Assembly (NCBI RefSeq): GCF_016792905.1
Contig: NZ_JAEULP010000088.1
Span: 62,001-126,000 of the forward strand
DNA from: Tabrizicola sp.
Lineage (GTDB): Bacteria; Pseudomonadota; Alphaproteobacteria; Rhodobacterales; Rhodobacteraceae
DNA: 64,000 nucleotides
Reading direction: 5' to 3'
Shown in pieces: positions 8,114 through 15,735 of the stretch. The translations under genes and the position numbers were made by a program. Each line of letters starts with the position of its first letter. Positions within the stretch are counted from its first letter, which is position 1. The notes under the pieces were generated by a model. The model ran no database searches. It was not told the DNA's origin and saw only the letters and a list, made by a program, of their open reading frames with translations.

Positions 8114-9904
8114 TCAATTGCTGGCGGCTGTTACCGCATCCGGGGCGACAGGTTCAAGCTTGGGGCGCAAACCCATCAGGGGCGCGACCCGCCGGATGAT
8201 CTCGGCAGCAACGGGCACCGCCGTCCAGCCCGCCGTGCGCCGCGTCTCGGACAGCGTGTCGTCCTGCGGCTCGTCCAGCGTCACGATGAGCACATATTGC
8301 GGATTGCTGGCCGGGAACATCGAGGCGAAGGTGTTCACCACCTTGTCGTGGTAATAGCCCCCGGTCTTCTTCGGCTTGTCCGCAGTACCGGTCTTGCCCG
8401 CGACCTCATAGCCCGGCACATCGCCCAGCGTGGCCGTGCCTTCCAGCACCACCCGGCGCAGCATCTTGACCGATTCCTCCGCCGTCTTCTCGCTCATGAC
8501 CCTGACGCCCGTGGTCGGCCCCTCGCGCTTCAGAAGCGTCGGCTTGATCATCACCCCGCCATTGGCAATCGCCGCATAGGCCGCCGCCAGGTGCATCGGG
8601 CTGGCCGACATGCCGTGGCCGTAGGAGGTGGTGATCGTCACGATCTCGGGCCATTTCTTCGGGATCAGTGGCTTCGCGCCCGGAGCCTCGACCAGTTCCA
8701 CCGGCGTCGGGTCGAAGAACCCCATCGACTTCAGGAAGGCTTGCTGGCGCAGCGGCCCGATCATCAGCGCGATATGCGCGGTGCCGACGTTCGAAGACTT
8801 CGCGATCACGTCGCTGACCGACAGGAGCGGCCCATAGTTGTGGTTCTCGAATTCCTTGATCAGATGCTTGCCCCACCGCATCGGTGCGTTGGCGTCGACC
8901 AGCGTCTCCGGGTTCACCAGCCCCAGCTCCATCGCCTGCGCCACCGCGAAGATCTTGAAGGTGGAGCCAAGCTCATAGACCCCCTGCACCGCCCGGTTGA
9001 ACAAGGGGCTGTCCCCCGGTTCGGCAGTCTTGTCGACGATCGGCGCGGGCCGGTCGTTCGGATCGAAGGTCGGCAAGGACGCCAGCGCCAGGATTTCCCC
9101 GGTCCGCGCGTCCATCAGGATCGCCGCCGCCCCCTTGGCGTGCAGCATGCCCATTCCGGCGGCCAGCACCTCCTCGATGGTGGATTGCAGCGTCAGGTCG
9201 ATGGAGAGCGTCAGGGGCTTGCCGCCCTGCGCCGGGTCGCGGAGCCTCGCATCCATGGCCTTCTCGATCCCGGCCACCCCGATCACTTCCGCCGAATGCA
9301 CGCCTTCCGCGCCGAAGGACGTCCCGCCCAGCACATGCGCGGCCAGCGTCCCGTTCGGGTAAAGCCGCATCTCGCGCGGGCCGAAGAGGAGCCCCGGATC
9401 GCCGATCTCATGCACCTTCTGCATCTGCTCCGGCGACAGGACCTTGCGAATCCACACGAAACTCCGCCCGTCGGTAAAGCGCCGTTCCAGCGCCTTGGCG
9501 TCCAGTTCCGGGAAGATCTCCGCCAGCTTCATCGCCGTGCCCTTCGGGTCGACCATGACCTTCGGGTGCGCGTAAAGCGCGTGCGTCGTCATGTTCGTGG
9601 CCAGCACCCGGCCATTGCGGTCGGTGATGTCGGCCCGCTGCGCGATGATCTCGGCCCCCGGTGCGCTCGACTTCGGCTCCATCGGTTCGGTCGCCGCCAT
9701 CAGCCCCATCCGCGCGCCGATGGCCCCGAAGGCGAAGACAAAGCTGGCGCAGAGGATCAGAAGCCGGAACTGCGCCCGGCCCCGCGCCTTTTCGCGCATC
9801 GCCTCGTGCCGGACCTTCAGGTTTTCCTTCTCGATGCTGTCGGGGTTCAGCCCGTCTTGCCGGGCCTGCAGGATACGGGCGAGGGGACGAAGCGGGGTGC
9901 GCAT
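8114..9904 (-). CDS. ftsI: Penicillin-binding protein 3, septal transpeptidase
   Basis: 596 residues. One N-terminal membrane segment (about 44-64) anchors a periplasmic protein with a pedestal dimerisation domain and a C-terminal transpeptidase. The three active-site motifs are present: STFK (nucleophile serine) in LGSTFKIFAVAQ, SSN in AKSSNVGTAH, and KTGT in VAGKTGTADK. It makes septal cross-links with FtsW. The ATG is one base downstream of the ftsL stop. It is the beta-lactam target of the divisome. Confidence 0.95.
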   Translation of the reverse strand: MRTPLRPLARILQARQDGLNPDSIEKENLKVRHEAMREKARGRAQFRLLILCASFVFAFGAIGARMGLMAATEPMEPKSSAPGAEIIAQRADITDRNGRVLATNMTTHALYAHPKVMVDPKGTAMKLAEIFPELDAKALERRFTDGRSFVWIRKVLSPEQMQKVHEIGDPGLLFGPREMRLYPNGTLAAHVLGGTSFGAEGVHSAEVIGVAGIEKAMDARLRDPAQGGKPLTLSIDLTLQSTIEEVLAAGMGMLHAKGAAAILMDARTGEILALASLPTFDPNDRPAPIVDKTAEPGDSPLFNRAVQGVYELGSTFKIFAVAQAMELGLVNPETLVDANAPMRWGKHLIKEFENHNYGPLLSVSDVIAKSSNVGTAHIALMIGPLRQQAFLKSMGFFDPTPVELVEAPGAKPLIPKKWPEIVTITTSYGHGMSASPMHLAAAYAAIANGGVMIKPTLLKREGPTTGVRVMSEKTAEESVKMLRRVVLEGTATLGDVPGYEVAGKTGTADKPKKTGGYYHDKVVNTFASMFPASNPQYVLIVTLDEPQDDTLSETRRTAGWTAVPVAAEIIRRVAPLMGLRPKLEPVAPDAVTAASN

Positions 9905-9905
9905 G

Positions 9906-10268
9906 TTACAATCCCTCCGCGCCGGTGGGCTCGGTCGTCGTGCCCTGGACGTCCTGCGAGAAACTGATCTCCGGCAGTTTCGCCGCCGGATAGGCCACTT
10001 GCGCGGCCGTGCCGAACTGCGAGGGCTCCATCGGCATCAGGCCCAGCCGGTCGAAATTGGCCGTGGCCAGTTCGCGCAACCGGTCGGGGCGGTTGAGGTA
10101 AGCCCATTCCGCCCGCTGCACCGTCAGCGCCTCGCGCAACCCGACGATCTGGCGTTGCAGACCCTCGACCTCCTTCAGCGCGGCCTGCGTCGCGTAATTC
10201 TCGCGGTAGGCCCAGAAGCCAAGCGCGATCAGCGCGAGGAACGAGAGGACATACAAAACGGGGCGCAT
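9906..10268 (-). CDS. ftsL: Cell division protein FtsL
   Basis: 120 residues. A short N-terminus leads to one membrane helix (about 3-20), followed by a heptad-patterned coiled coil (LKEVEGLQRQIVGLREALTV) and a variable acidic tail. This is the bitopic FtsL layout; in the divisome it pairs with FtsB and FtsQ and activates FtsI/FtsW. Sequence conservation in this family is low, so the call rests on topology plus its fixed place between rsmH and ftsI with no gap to either. Confidence 0.9.
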   Translation of the reverse strand: MRPVLYVLSFLALIALGFWAYRENYATQAALKEVEGLQRQIVGLREALTVQRAEWAYLNRPDRLRELATANFDRLGLMPMEPSQFGTAAQVAYPAAKLPEISFSQDVQGTTTEPTGAEGL

Positions 10269-11276
10269 CTATCGGCGTCCTTTCTTCTGAATCTCCGGCA
10301 GGCCAAGCTCTGCCGGTGCAAGCATCTTTGCCGGGGCAGTCGTGCGGCGCCCCACCCGAAGCTTCGCCGACCGCGCGCGGGGGTTCCGCGCCACCTCGGC
10401 GTCATCCGGTGCCACCGCCTTGCGCGTCACCATCTCGAATCGCGCGGTGGTGTCGGCCTTGGCCGGGGCATATCGGTTGGCGTTGGCCTCGTGGCCCGAG
10501 GCAAGCTGGAAGAACCGCTTCACGATCCGGTCCTCAAGGCTGTGGAACGTCACCACGGCCAGAAGCCCCCCCGGCTTCAGCGCCCGTTCGGCGGCGTTCA
10601 GCCCCTCGGCCAGCTCCTGAAACTCGGTGTTCACCGCAATCCGGATGGCCTGAAATGACCGCGTTGCAGGGTGACTTTGCCCGGGCTTCGGGCGCGGCAG
10701 GCATTTCGCCACGATCTCGGCCAGCTTGGCGGTGGTCGCGATCGGTTCCACCGCCCGCGCCGCGACAATCGCATGGGCGATCCGGCGCGAGGCGCGCTCC
10801 TCGCCGTAGTGATACAGGATGTCGGCCAGCACGGCTTCATCCGCCGTGTTCACCAGATCGGCCGCCGAAGGCCCGTCCTGGCTCATCCGCATGTCGAGGG
10901 GGCCGTCCTTCATGAAGGAAAACCCGCGCTCGGGCTGGTCAAGCTGCATCGAGGACACCCCGAGATCCAGCACCACCCCGTCCAGCGCCTCGCCCGCAAG
11001 GTCATCCAGGTCCGAGAACGTTCCCGCGACCAGCCGCACGCGGTCGCCATAGGCACCGCTCCAGTCCGCCGCCATATGCAAGGCAAGGGGATCGCGGTCC
11101 ACCCCGATCACCCGATCCGCCCCTGCGGCCAGCAAGGCCCGCGTGTAGCCCCCGGCCCCCAGCGTCCCGTCCAGCCATACACCCGCAATCGGGGCGCATT
11201 CCCGCAGGATCGCGTCGATCAATACCGGAACATGGGGATCAGTATCGGACGGGCGGCCTGGCAGCGGACCCTTCAT
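10269..11276 (-). CDS. rsmH: 16S rRNA m4C1402 methyltransferase
   Basis: 335 residues from the ATG at 11276. It methylates N4 of C1402 in the ribosomal P site using [13 protein letters not shown] opens the domain, the SAM motif is [14 protein letters not shown], and [19 protein letters not shown] and [21 protein letters not shown] are family signatures. The frame is open to 11309, overlapping mraZ by 29 bases; the internal ATG lies 4 bases after the mraZ stop and removes a non-conserved tail. It is the second gene of the dcw operon. Confidence 0.95.
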   Translation of the reverse strand: MKGPLPGRPSDTDPHVPVLIDAILRECAPIAGVWLDGTLGAGGYTRALLAAGADRVIGVDRDPLALHMAADWSGAYGDRVRLVAGTFSDLDDLAGEALDGVVLDLGVSSMQLDQPERGFSFMKDGPLDMRMSQDGPSAADLVNTADEAVLADILYHYGEERASRRIAHAIVAARAVEPIATTAKLAEIVAKCLPRPKPGQSHPATRSFQAIRIAVNTEFQELAEGLNAAERALKPGGLLAVVTFHSLEDRIVKRFFQLASGHEANANRYAPAKADTTARFEMVTRKAVAPDDAEVARNPRARSAKLRVGRRTTAPAKMLAPAELGLPEIQKKGRR

Positions 11277-11280
11277 CGGC

Positions 11281-11784
11281 CTACCCCGTCCGCTTGTGCC
11301 GCCCGACAAGGGTCAGCGGGTCGATGTCGTCGTCTTCATCCTCGGCGAGTTCGGCGTCGTACACCTCGCGCCGGTACAGCCGGAAGCGGTTGGTGAAGCC
11401 CGCGAAGGCCGCCTCGGCGTCACCGGCCAGATCGCCCGCAAAGCCCATCTTCTCGCGCACGCGGGGCGGCAGGACGATCCGGCCATCGGCGTCGACCTCG
11501 ACCATCACCGACCGGCTGATCAGGTCACGCTCGGCCCGCACCCGCTCGGGCGAGCCCATCTCCATCGCCTCGATGTCGGCGGCCAGCTGGTCCGCGCCCT
11601 GTTTGGAATAGCATTCGACGAAATTGCGCGCCTTGCCGCCGTAGACCATGACCAGTCGCGCGCCGCCCTTTTCGCCTTTCTGGGGATCGTCCGCGTTCAG
11701 CACGGCCCGGAAGGCCGCCGGGATCGAGACCCGCGCCTTCCCGTCTACCTTCTGGTAGAACTCGCCTCTGAACGCCTCTGCCAT
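11281..11784 (-). CDS. mraZ: Transcriptional regulator MraZ
   Basis: 167 residues with two SpoVT/AbrB-like halves, each with the DxxGR-type core: [15 protein letters not shown] near the N-terminus and [15 protein letters not shown] in the second half. MraZ forms a ring-shaped oligomer that binds phased TGGGN repeats upstream of its own operon and represses dcw transcription. A matching five-repeat operator lies at 12058-12102, about 275 bases upstream, beyond a terminator and leader RNA. It is slightly longer than E. coli MraZ because of an acidic C-terminal tail. Confidence 0.95.
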   Translation of the reverse strand: MAEAFRGEFYQKVDGKARVSIPAAFRAVLNADDPQKGEKGGARLVMVYGGKARNFVECYSKQGADQLAADIEAMEMGSPERVRAERDLISRSVMVEVDADGRIVLPPRVREKMGFAGDLAGDAEAAFAGFTNRFRLYRREVYDAELAEDEDDDIDPLTLVGRHKRTG

Positions 11785-11828
11785 TGCCTGGCCTTCTCAA
11801 AACTCACGTCCGGCCCGAAGCGATGGAA

Positions 11829-12043
11829 ATAAAAAGGCGGACCGGGTTGCTGCCACTACCCGATCCGCCGCTGTCCCATCGCTGGGCGTCCAGCTACGCG
11901 CGCCACCTGGGGGAGATGTCTGCTCGCTCGCGCGCCGGATCCTTGTTTCGCCGATGAAAGGGGCTGCCTGTATGAAGCTGCCTTACGCCTTGTTCGGGGT
12001 CTTTGGTCCGCCCCTGACTTTCACTTGCCCATCGCATCGTCGT
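11829..12043 (-). ncRNA. UpsM-like leader small RNA of the dcw operon
   Basis: The mraZ start is preceded by an unusually long leader containing a strong intrinsic terminator only 46 bases before the ATG, so most transcripts starting upstream should end as a short RNA of roughly 215 nt. This is the architecture of UpsM, the abundant dcw-leader small RNA I recall from Rhodobacter sphaeroides (about 206 nt, RNase E processed under stress). The 5' end is estimated from a weak TTGCTT/CAAGTT pair with 17-base spacing on the minus strand (12050-12078); it is not determined. Sequence identity to UpsM was not tested. Confidence 0.65.
11831..11869 (-). terminator. Intrinsic terminator of the dcw leader RNA
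   Basis: On the minus strand, GGCGGATCGGGT pairs with ACCCGGTCCGCC (12 bp with one G-T pair, positions 11858-11869 and 11836-11847) and is followed by five T residues and ATTT. It is a textbook rho-independent terminator located upstream of, not after, the gene mraZ, so read-through sets dcw expression. Confidence 0.9.
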
Positions 12044-12057
12044 GAGAACAACTTGCG

Positions 12058-12102
12058 TGGGATTTCATGGGAAAGCAAGGGAAATGTTGGGCGCGAATGG
12101 GG
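12058..12102. promoter_or_regulatory. MraZ operator: five TGGGN repeats at exact 10-bp phase
   Basis: On the plus strand the blocks TGGGA, TGGGA, AGGGA, TGGGC and TGGGG start at 12058, 12068, 12078, 12088 and 12098, each separated by exactly five bases. MraZ is known to bind TGGGN-N5 direct repeats, so this is a strong operator candidate, longer than the three-repeat E. coli site. It overlaps the likely start region of the leader RNA, fitting autorepression. The repeats read on the strand opposite to mraZ. Confidence 0.85.
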
Positions 12103-12230
12103 CTCATCTTGTGTCAGAGGGGACTGGAAAGCCGTATCTTGTGGCGCAGCTCGCCCGCGACCTTCAAACTCTAGGAGAAGCCTTCAAAATGTCCCCCTAC
12201 ATCTTGTGGTCCGGTCACGCCCGATAACCG

Positions 12231-12245
12231 TCCCGTGATTTCCCA
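12231..12245 (-). promoter_or_regulatory. Accessory MraZ-like repeat pair
   Basis: On the minus strand this reads TGGGAAATCACGGGA, two GGGA blocks 10 bp apart as in the main MraZ operator but in the opposite orientation and about 130 bases further from mraZ. The stretch 12103-12397 otherwise shows no gene. Binding by MraZ is inference. Confidence 0.4.
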
Positions 12246-12343
12246 AGATTCAGCGCGATCCAAGCGTGATCGGGGGAAAGCTCGGCCCAACGCCAACGAA
12301 TCTGCCCGAATCCCGCTGCCGGAAACAGCTGGAATCCGGCGTT

Positions 12344-12358
12344 TCCCACGATTTCCCG
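12344..12358 (-). promoter_or_regulatory. Second accessory MraZ-like repeat pair
   Basis: On the minus strand this reads CGGGAAATCGTGGGA, nearly the same as the pair at 12231-12245 (shared core GGGAAATC, then GGGA at 10-bp phase). Two copies of the same core in an otherwise geneless 300 bases suggest a functional site. Confidence 0.4.
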
Positions 12359-12397
12359 TGACCTGTGATTCGAAATCCGCACCCCGCATCACATCGC

Positions 12398-12421
12398 AGG
12401 GTGCGCTGTGATCCGCACCCT
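12398..12421 (-). terminator. Hairpin overlapping the TetR gene stop
   Basis: AGGGTGCG (12398-12405) pairs exactly with CGCACCCT (12414-12421) around an 8-base loop, and the TetR stop codon lies in its base. No T-run follows on the minus strand, so termination efficiency is uncertain. Confidence 0.45.
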
Positions 12422-13034
12422 ACGGGGTCGTATCGGGCCGCCCGAACAGAAGCCGCAAATAGCGCTCCAGATGATCAAACGCCTCGCGGGCGGGCGCGGG
12501 GTCGTTCAGCGCCTTGGCCAGGATGATCCCGCCCTGCACCGCCACCTGGAACTGCTGCGCCAGCCCTTCCGCCGTCACCCCCGGTGCCGGATGCGCCGCA
12601 AGCGCCTCGGCCAGATGCGGCCGCACATGCTCGAACCCCGAGGTCACGCTCCGCTCCGCCGCCTCGCGGATGGGGGCGGAAGTCTCGTAGGCCTCCTGCA
12701 CCGTGGTTCCGGCGACGCAGGTGAACTCCGGGATCGGCTGGCCCAGGATCTGCCGCCTGAGGTCGATATACCCGAAGACCCGGTCCAGCGGGTCGGGCAG
12801 GGAATTGTAGGGATGCGCCGCGAACATCGCCCCGGTCGTCGCTGTCCAGTCGTCGATCAGCGCGACGCCCAGCGCCTCTTTCGACGGGAAATGATGGAAG
12901 AACGCCCCCTTCGTCACCCCCGCCGCCGCGCAAAGGTCATCGACCGAGGTCGCGGCAAAGCCGCGATGCCGCACCAGCGTCCGCGCGGCCTCCAGAAGCC
13001 GCGCGCGCGCCTCGCCACGGGGCAAGCGGCTCAT
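12420..13034 (-). CDS. TetR/AcrR-family transcriptional repressor
   Basis: 204 residues. The N-terminal helix-turn-helix is clear: LLEAARTLVRHRGFAATSV then DDLCAAAGVTKGAFFHHF, the canonical TetR recognition helix, followed by PSKEAL. The C-terminal half is a ligand-binding helical domain of the C-terminal type seen in regulators of detoxification genes. The ATG at 13034 removes a 21-residue Arg/Gly-rich tail. It is the last gene of a five-gene operon whose promoter at 15635-15663 contains a TetR-type palindrome, so it most likely represses its own operon. The inducer is unknown. Confidence 0.9.
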   Translation of the reverse strand: MSRLPRGEARARLLEAARTLVRHRGFAATSVDDLCAAAGVTKGAFFHHFPSKEALGVALIDDWTATTGAMFAAHPYNSLPDPLDRVFGYIDLRRQILGQPIPEFTCVAGTTVQEAYETSAPIREAAERSVTSGFEHVRPHLAEALAAHPAPGVTAEGLAQQFQVAVQGGIILAKALNDPAPAREAFDHLERYLRLLFGRPDTTP

Positions 13035-13068
13035 GCGACGCCCCGGGCCTTCGCCCATTCCGCCTGCC

Positions 13069-13932
13069 TCACTCGAACATCCCCTTCGGAACCTCACCCT
13101 TCAGGAAGGGCTCTATGACACCGATCAGCAGGTCGACCTGCCCGATCACCGCAGTATGCGACGTCGCGGGCAGGACCGCCAGCCGCGAGGCGGGCAAGGG
13201 CGCGCCCATGTCGCCCATCCCGCCGCCGCCCAGAAGCCGGAACATCGCCACCGAATGCTCCAGCGTCACCACGTCGGCGTCGCCCGTGATGATCAGGACC
13301 GGCACCTTCAGCGCCTTGACCTCCGCCTCCCAAGCCATCGGCTCCTTCTCCAGCGCGATCAGCTTTTCGACCAGCGCCGGGAACCCGTCGGGGTCGGCGG
13401 CCAGCGTCTTGTAGTCCTCGGCAAAGGGCATGTCGGTGAACATCTCGACCGTCATCATCGGGATGAAGTCGCGGAAGGCGGGCTGCCAGCCCCCGGCATC
13501 ATAGGCGACCGAGGCGGCGACCAGCTGATCCACCTTCTCGGGATGCCGGATCGCCAGTTGCAACCCCGCCGCCGCCCCCATGGAATAGCCGAAGACATCG
13601 GCCTTGGGCAGCTCGACAGCGTCCATGAAGGCCGCCACGTCATCGGCAAGACCCGGATAGGTGATCGGCCGGTCGATGTCGGTGGTGCGGCCATGGCCCT
13701 GGAACTCCAGCGCATAGACGGTGTGCGTTTCGGCCAGTTTCGGGATGATCGCGCCCATCGAGGGGATGTTCATGTAAGCCCCGTGCAACACGACCAGCGG
13801 CTCGCCCTGACCCGAAACCTCGTAATACATCTGCATGCCGTTGACCTCGACCCGGTTGCCGACCGGGGCGGAGTCCGAAAGGGCCGGACCTGCGGCGAAA
13901 AGCGCCAGTGCCAGAACAACGGTGCGAGACAT
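13069..13932 (-). CDS. Secreted alpha/beta-hydrolase fold protein
   Basis: 287 residues. A Sec signal peptide (MSRTVVLALALFAAGPALS) precedes an alpha/beta hydrolase: LVVLHGAYMN (oxyanion region), GYSMGAAAGLQLA (nucleophile elbow, Ser), a late Asp in the ITGDADVV block and the catalytic His in ATSHTAV. The likely role is a periplasmic esterase or lactonase. AGAGGAGG-type ribosome site lies just before the chosen ATG. It sits 91 bases below the PhnB-like gene, in which a minus-strand TTGACC box could give an additional promoter, and 34 bases before the TetR gene. Confidence 0.85.
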   Translation of the reverse strand: MSRTVVLALALFAAGPALSDSAPVGNRVEVNGMQMYYEVSGQGEPLVVLHGAYMNIPSMGAIIPKLAETHTVYALEFQGHGRTTDIDRPITYPGLADDVAAFMDAVELPKADVFGYSMGAAAGLQLAIRHPEKVDQLVAASVAYDAGGWQPAFRDFIPMMTVEMFTDMPFAEDYKTLAADPDGFPALVEKLIALEKEPMAWEAEVKALKVPVLIITGDADVVTLEHSVAMFRLLGGGGMGDMGAPLPASRLAVLPATSHTAVIGQVDLLIGVIEPFLKGEVPKGMFE

Positions 13933-14023
13933 GGTCTCCTCCTCTCCGTAAGTGTTTCGCGTCGCCCGGACGGCAGCGTTGCAGCTTTCCAACCCCGCCG
14001 TCCTGACGTTGGTCAAGCCCGGC

Positions 14024-14476
14024 TCAGGCGCCCTTGTCCCACAGCGCGGGATTGGGCGTCAGCACCGCCCAGAGAATCCCGAACGGATCGCGCACCATGC
14101 CCCAGTCGTCGCCCCAGGGTTGGCGTTCATAGGGCATCACCGAGACGCAACCCGCCGCGACCGCCCGGTCGAACCAGGCCCGCCCGTCGCCCACCACCAG
14201 TTGCAGGTGCCCGCGCGACAGGGGCGGCCCCTCGGGGGAGCCCTCGCCGACATGGTCGGTCAGCATCAGCGCGCCGCCGTTGATCTCGACCTGCAAGTGC
14301 ATGTAGTGCCCCGGCTGGCCCGGCGTCTCCATCCGCCCGATGTCCTTGGCGGCAAAGGCCTTCATGTAGAAATCCGCCGCCGCCCCGGCTTGCCCGCCAA
14401 GGCTCAGATAGGGGATCACCCCCTGCATGATCCGGTCTTCCGGCCGATAGCGCCGGTCTTCGGTCGCGTCGTTCAT
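14024..14476 (-). CDS. VOC-superfamily (PhnB/glyoxalase-like) protein
   Basis: 150 residues with the two beta-alpha-beta-beta-beta halves of the vicinal oxygen chelate fold: VIPYLSLGGQAGAAADFYMKAF at the start, a central HLQLVVGDG block and WGMVRDPFGILWAV near the end, all typical of the PhnB-like subgroup. Such proteins are metalloenzymes or binding proteins of small toxic or antibiotic compounds; the exact substrate is not readable. It lies 15 bases after the RibD-like gene, third in the TetR-controlled operon. Confidence 0.85.
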   Translation of the reverse strand: MNDATEDRRYRPEDRIMQGVIPYLSLGGQAGAAADFYMKAFAAKDIGRMETPGQPGHYMHLQVEINGGALMLTDHVGEGSPEGPPLSRGHLQLVVGDGRAWFDRAVAAGCVSVMPYERQPWGDDWGMVRDPFGILWAVLTPNPALWDKGA

Positions 14477-14491
14477 CGCATCCTCCCGTTG

Positions 14492-15091
14492 TCAGAAACT
14501 GCCGGTCCGCATCGCCCCGGCGGGCTTGTAGGTGGAAATGACAACGCCCGAGGGCGTTGCCTTGTTGGACACCAGCTTCAACTCCGTCGGGTCCACGCCA
14601 TCCGAGAAAATCCGCTTGCCCCGCCCGATCATCACCGGGAAGACCAGAAGCACCACCTCGTCCGCCAGCCCTTCGGCGATCAGGAGGGGCGTCAGCGTGG
14701 AACTGCCCCAGACGATCAGGTCCGGCCCGCCTGCCTGCTTCACCTTGGCGATTCCGGCAGCAATGTCGGACCCGAGGCTTTCCACCGGCCCCCAGCCCAG
14801 GCTTTCGGGCCGGTGGGTCGCCACGAACTTCTTCGCCCCGTTCAGGCTGTCGGCCATCGGCCCGGCCTGCTTCGGCCAGTAACTGCCGAAGATGTCATAG
14901 GTCTTCCGGCCCAAGAGGAGGTCGAACCCCTTCCCCTGTGCCGTGTCGATGGCCGCGCCGCCCTCTTCGTCATGGTGCGGAAAGGCCCAGCCACCGTGGT
15001 TGAAGCCGTTGGCCGGGTCTTCCTCCGGCCCGCCCGGCCCCTGGATGACCCCGTCCAGCGAGATATGCTCGATGATCCTGACCGTGCGCAT
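14492..15091 (-). CDS. Dihydrofolate reductase-like (RibD C-terminal domain) protein
   Basis: 199 residues. The N-terminal strand and loop IIEHISLDGVIQGP, the LLLGRKTYDIF block and the C-terminal GSSTLTPLLIAEGLADE match the RibD C-terminal/DHFR-like family, NADPH-dependent reductases often encoded with stress or antibiotic-response regulators. GAGGAG lies ahead of the ATG at 15091; the frame extends to 15316 but this adds a low-complexity tail. It lies 11 bases after the first VOC gene. The substrate is unknown. Confidence 0.85.
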   Translation of the reverse strand: MRTVRIIEHISLDGVIQGPGGPEEDPANGFNHGGWAFPHHDEEGGAAIDTAQGKGFDLLLGRKTYDIFGSYWPKQAGPMADSLNGAKKFVATHRPESLGWGPVESLGSDIAAGIAKVKQAGGPDLIVWGSSTLTPLLIAEGLADEVVLLVFPVMIGRGKRIFSDGVDPTELKLVSNKATPSGVVISTYKPAGAMRTGSF

Positions 15092-15102
15092 GTCCCGTCT
15101 CC

Positions 15103-15576
15103 TCACCCTGCCGCGCGGACCGCCGCCTCGATCTCGGCGATGTCGATCTTCTTCTGCTTCATCATCGCCGCCATCGCCGCCGCCGAGACCTTCTTGTCCG
15201 AGCTTGTCGTCAGTTCGGTCAGCCGCTTCGGGAAGACCTGCCAGGACACGCCGTACTTGTCCTTGAGCCAGCCGCAGACGCTTTCCTCGCCGCCACCCGT
15301 CGTCAGCGCGAACCACAGCCGGTCGGATTCGGCCTGGTCATCCGTCTCGACCGAGATCGAAACCGCTTCCGTCAGCAGGAAATGCGGGCCTGCGTCAAGG
15401 ATCTGGTAGGGCGTGCCGGCCAAGGTGAAGTCCGTCACCGAGAATGCGCCCATTCCGTTGTCGCCGGTGAAGCTGCGCTCCACACGGCTGCCCGGGATCA
15501 GATCGCAATAGAACTTCGCGGCCTCCGGGCCACGGCCATCACGGAACCAAAGGCAGGTACGAATGTTGTGGGTCAT
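15103..15576 (-). CDS. VOC-superfamily protein (3-demethylubiquinone methyltransferase-like domain)
   Basis: 157 residues. It opens with the pattern TCLWFRDGRGPEAAKFYCDL, followed by PYQILDAGPHF and WFALTTGGGEES with KDKYGVSWQVFPKRL, the arrangement of the PhnB/3-dmu-9_3-mt family of VOC proteins. Despite the database family name these are not proven methyltransferases. It is the first gene of the operon; its start lies 59 bases below the promoter with a TetR-type operator. Confidence 0.85.
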   Translation of the reverse strand: MTHNIRTCLWFRDGRGPEAAKFYCDLIPGSRVERSFTGDNGMGAFSVTDFTLAGTPYQILDAGPHFLLTEAVSISVETDDQAESDRLWFALTTGGGEESVCGWLKDKYGVSWQVFPKRLTELTTSSDKKVSAAAMAAMMKQKKIDIAEIEAAVRAAG

Positions 15577-15634
15577 CTTCTGTCCTCCTCATGGGTTTCA
15601 GCCGTCGCCCTGGCGACTCGCTGGCTATGGGATA

Positions 15635-15663
15635 AAGATACCGACCAGTTGGTATGTAGGCAA
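15635..15663 (-). promoter_or_regulatory. Promoter with TetR-type operator in the spacer
   Basis: On the minus strand TTGCCT (15658-15663) and TATCTT (15635-15640) form a -35/-10 pair with a 17-base spacer. The palindrome ATACCGACCAGTTGGTAT (15638-15655, 7 of 9 half-site pairs) fills the spacer and touches the -10 box. It belongs to the ACCnnnnGGT-type sites bound by many TetR regulators. Binding here would block RNA polymerase, and the last gene of this operon encodes a TetR protein. Confidence 0.7.
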
Positions 15664-15684
15664 CCTGATTTTCCCCGGCAAGCA

Positions 15685-15709
15685 AAAACCCGCCACTCGG
15701 GCGGGTTTT
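15685..15709 (-). terminator. Bidirectional intrinsic terminator after mrp
   Basis: AAAACCCGCC and GGCGGGTTTT form a perfect 10-bp stem with a 5-base loop and T-runs on both strands. It ends the minus-strand mrp transcript 27 bases after its stop and shields the TetR-controlled promoter just below. Confidence 0.92.
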
Positions 15710-15735
15710 CTGTCCGTATCGGATGTCGCAGGGCC

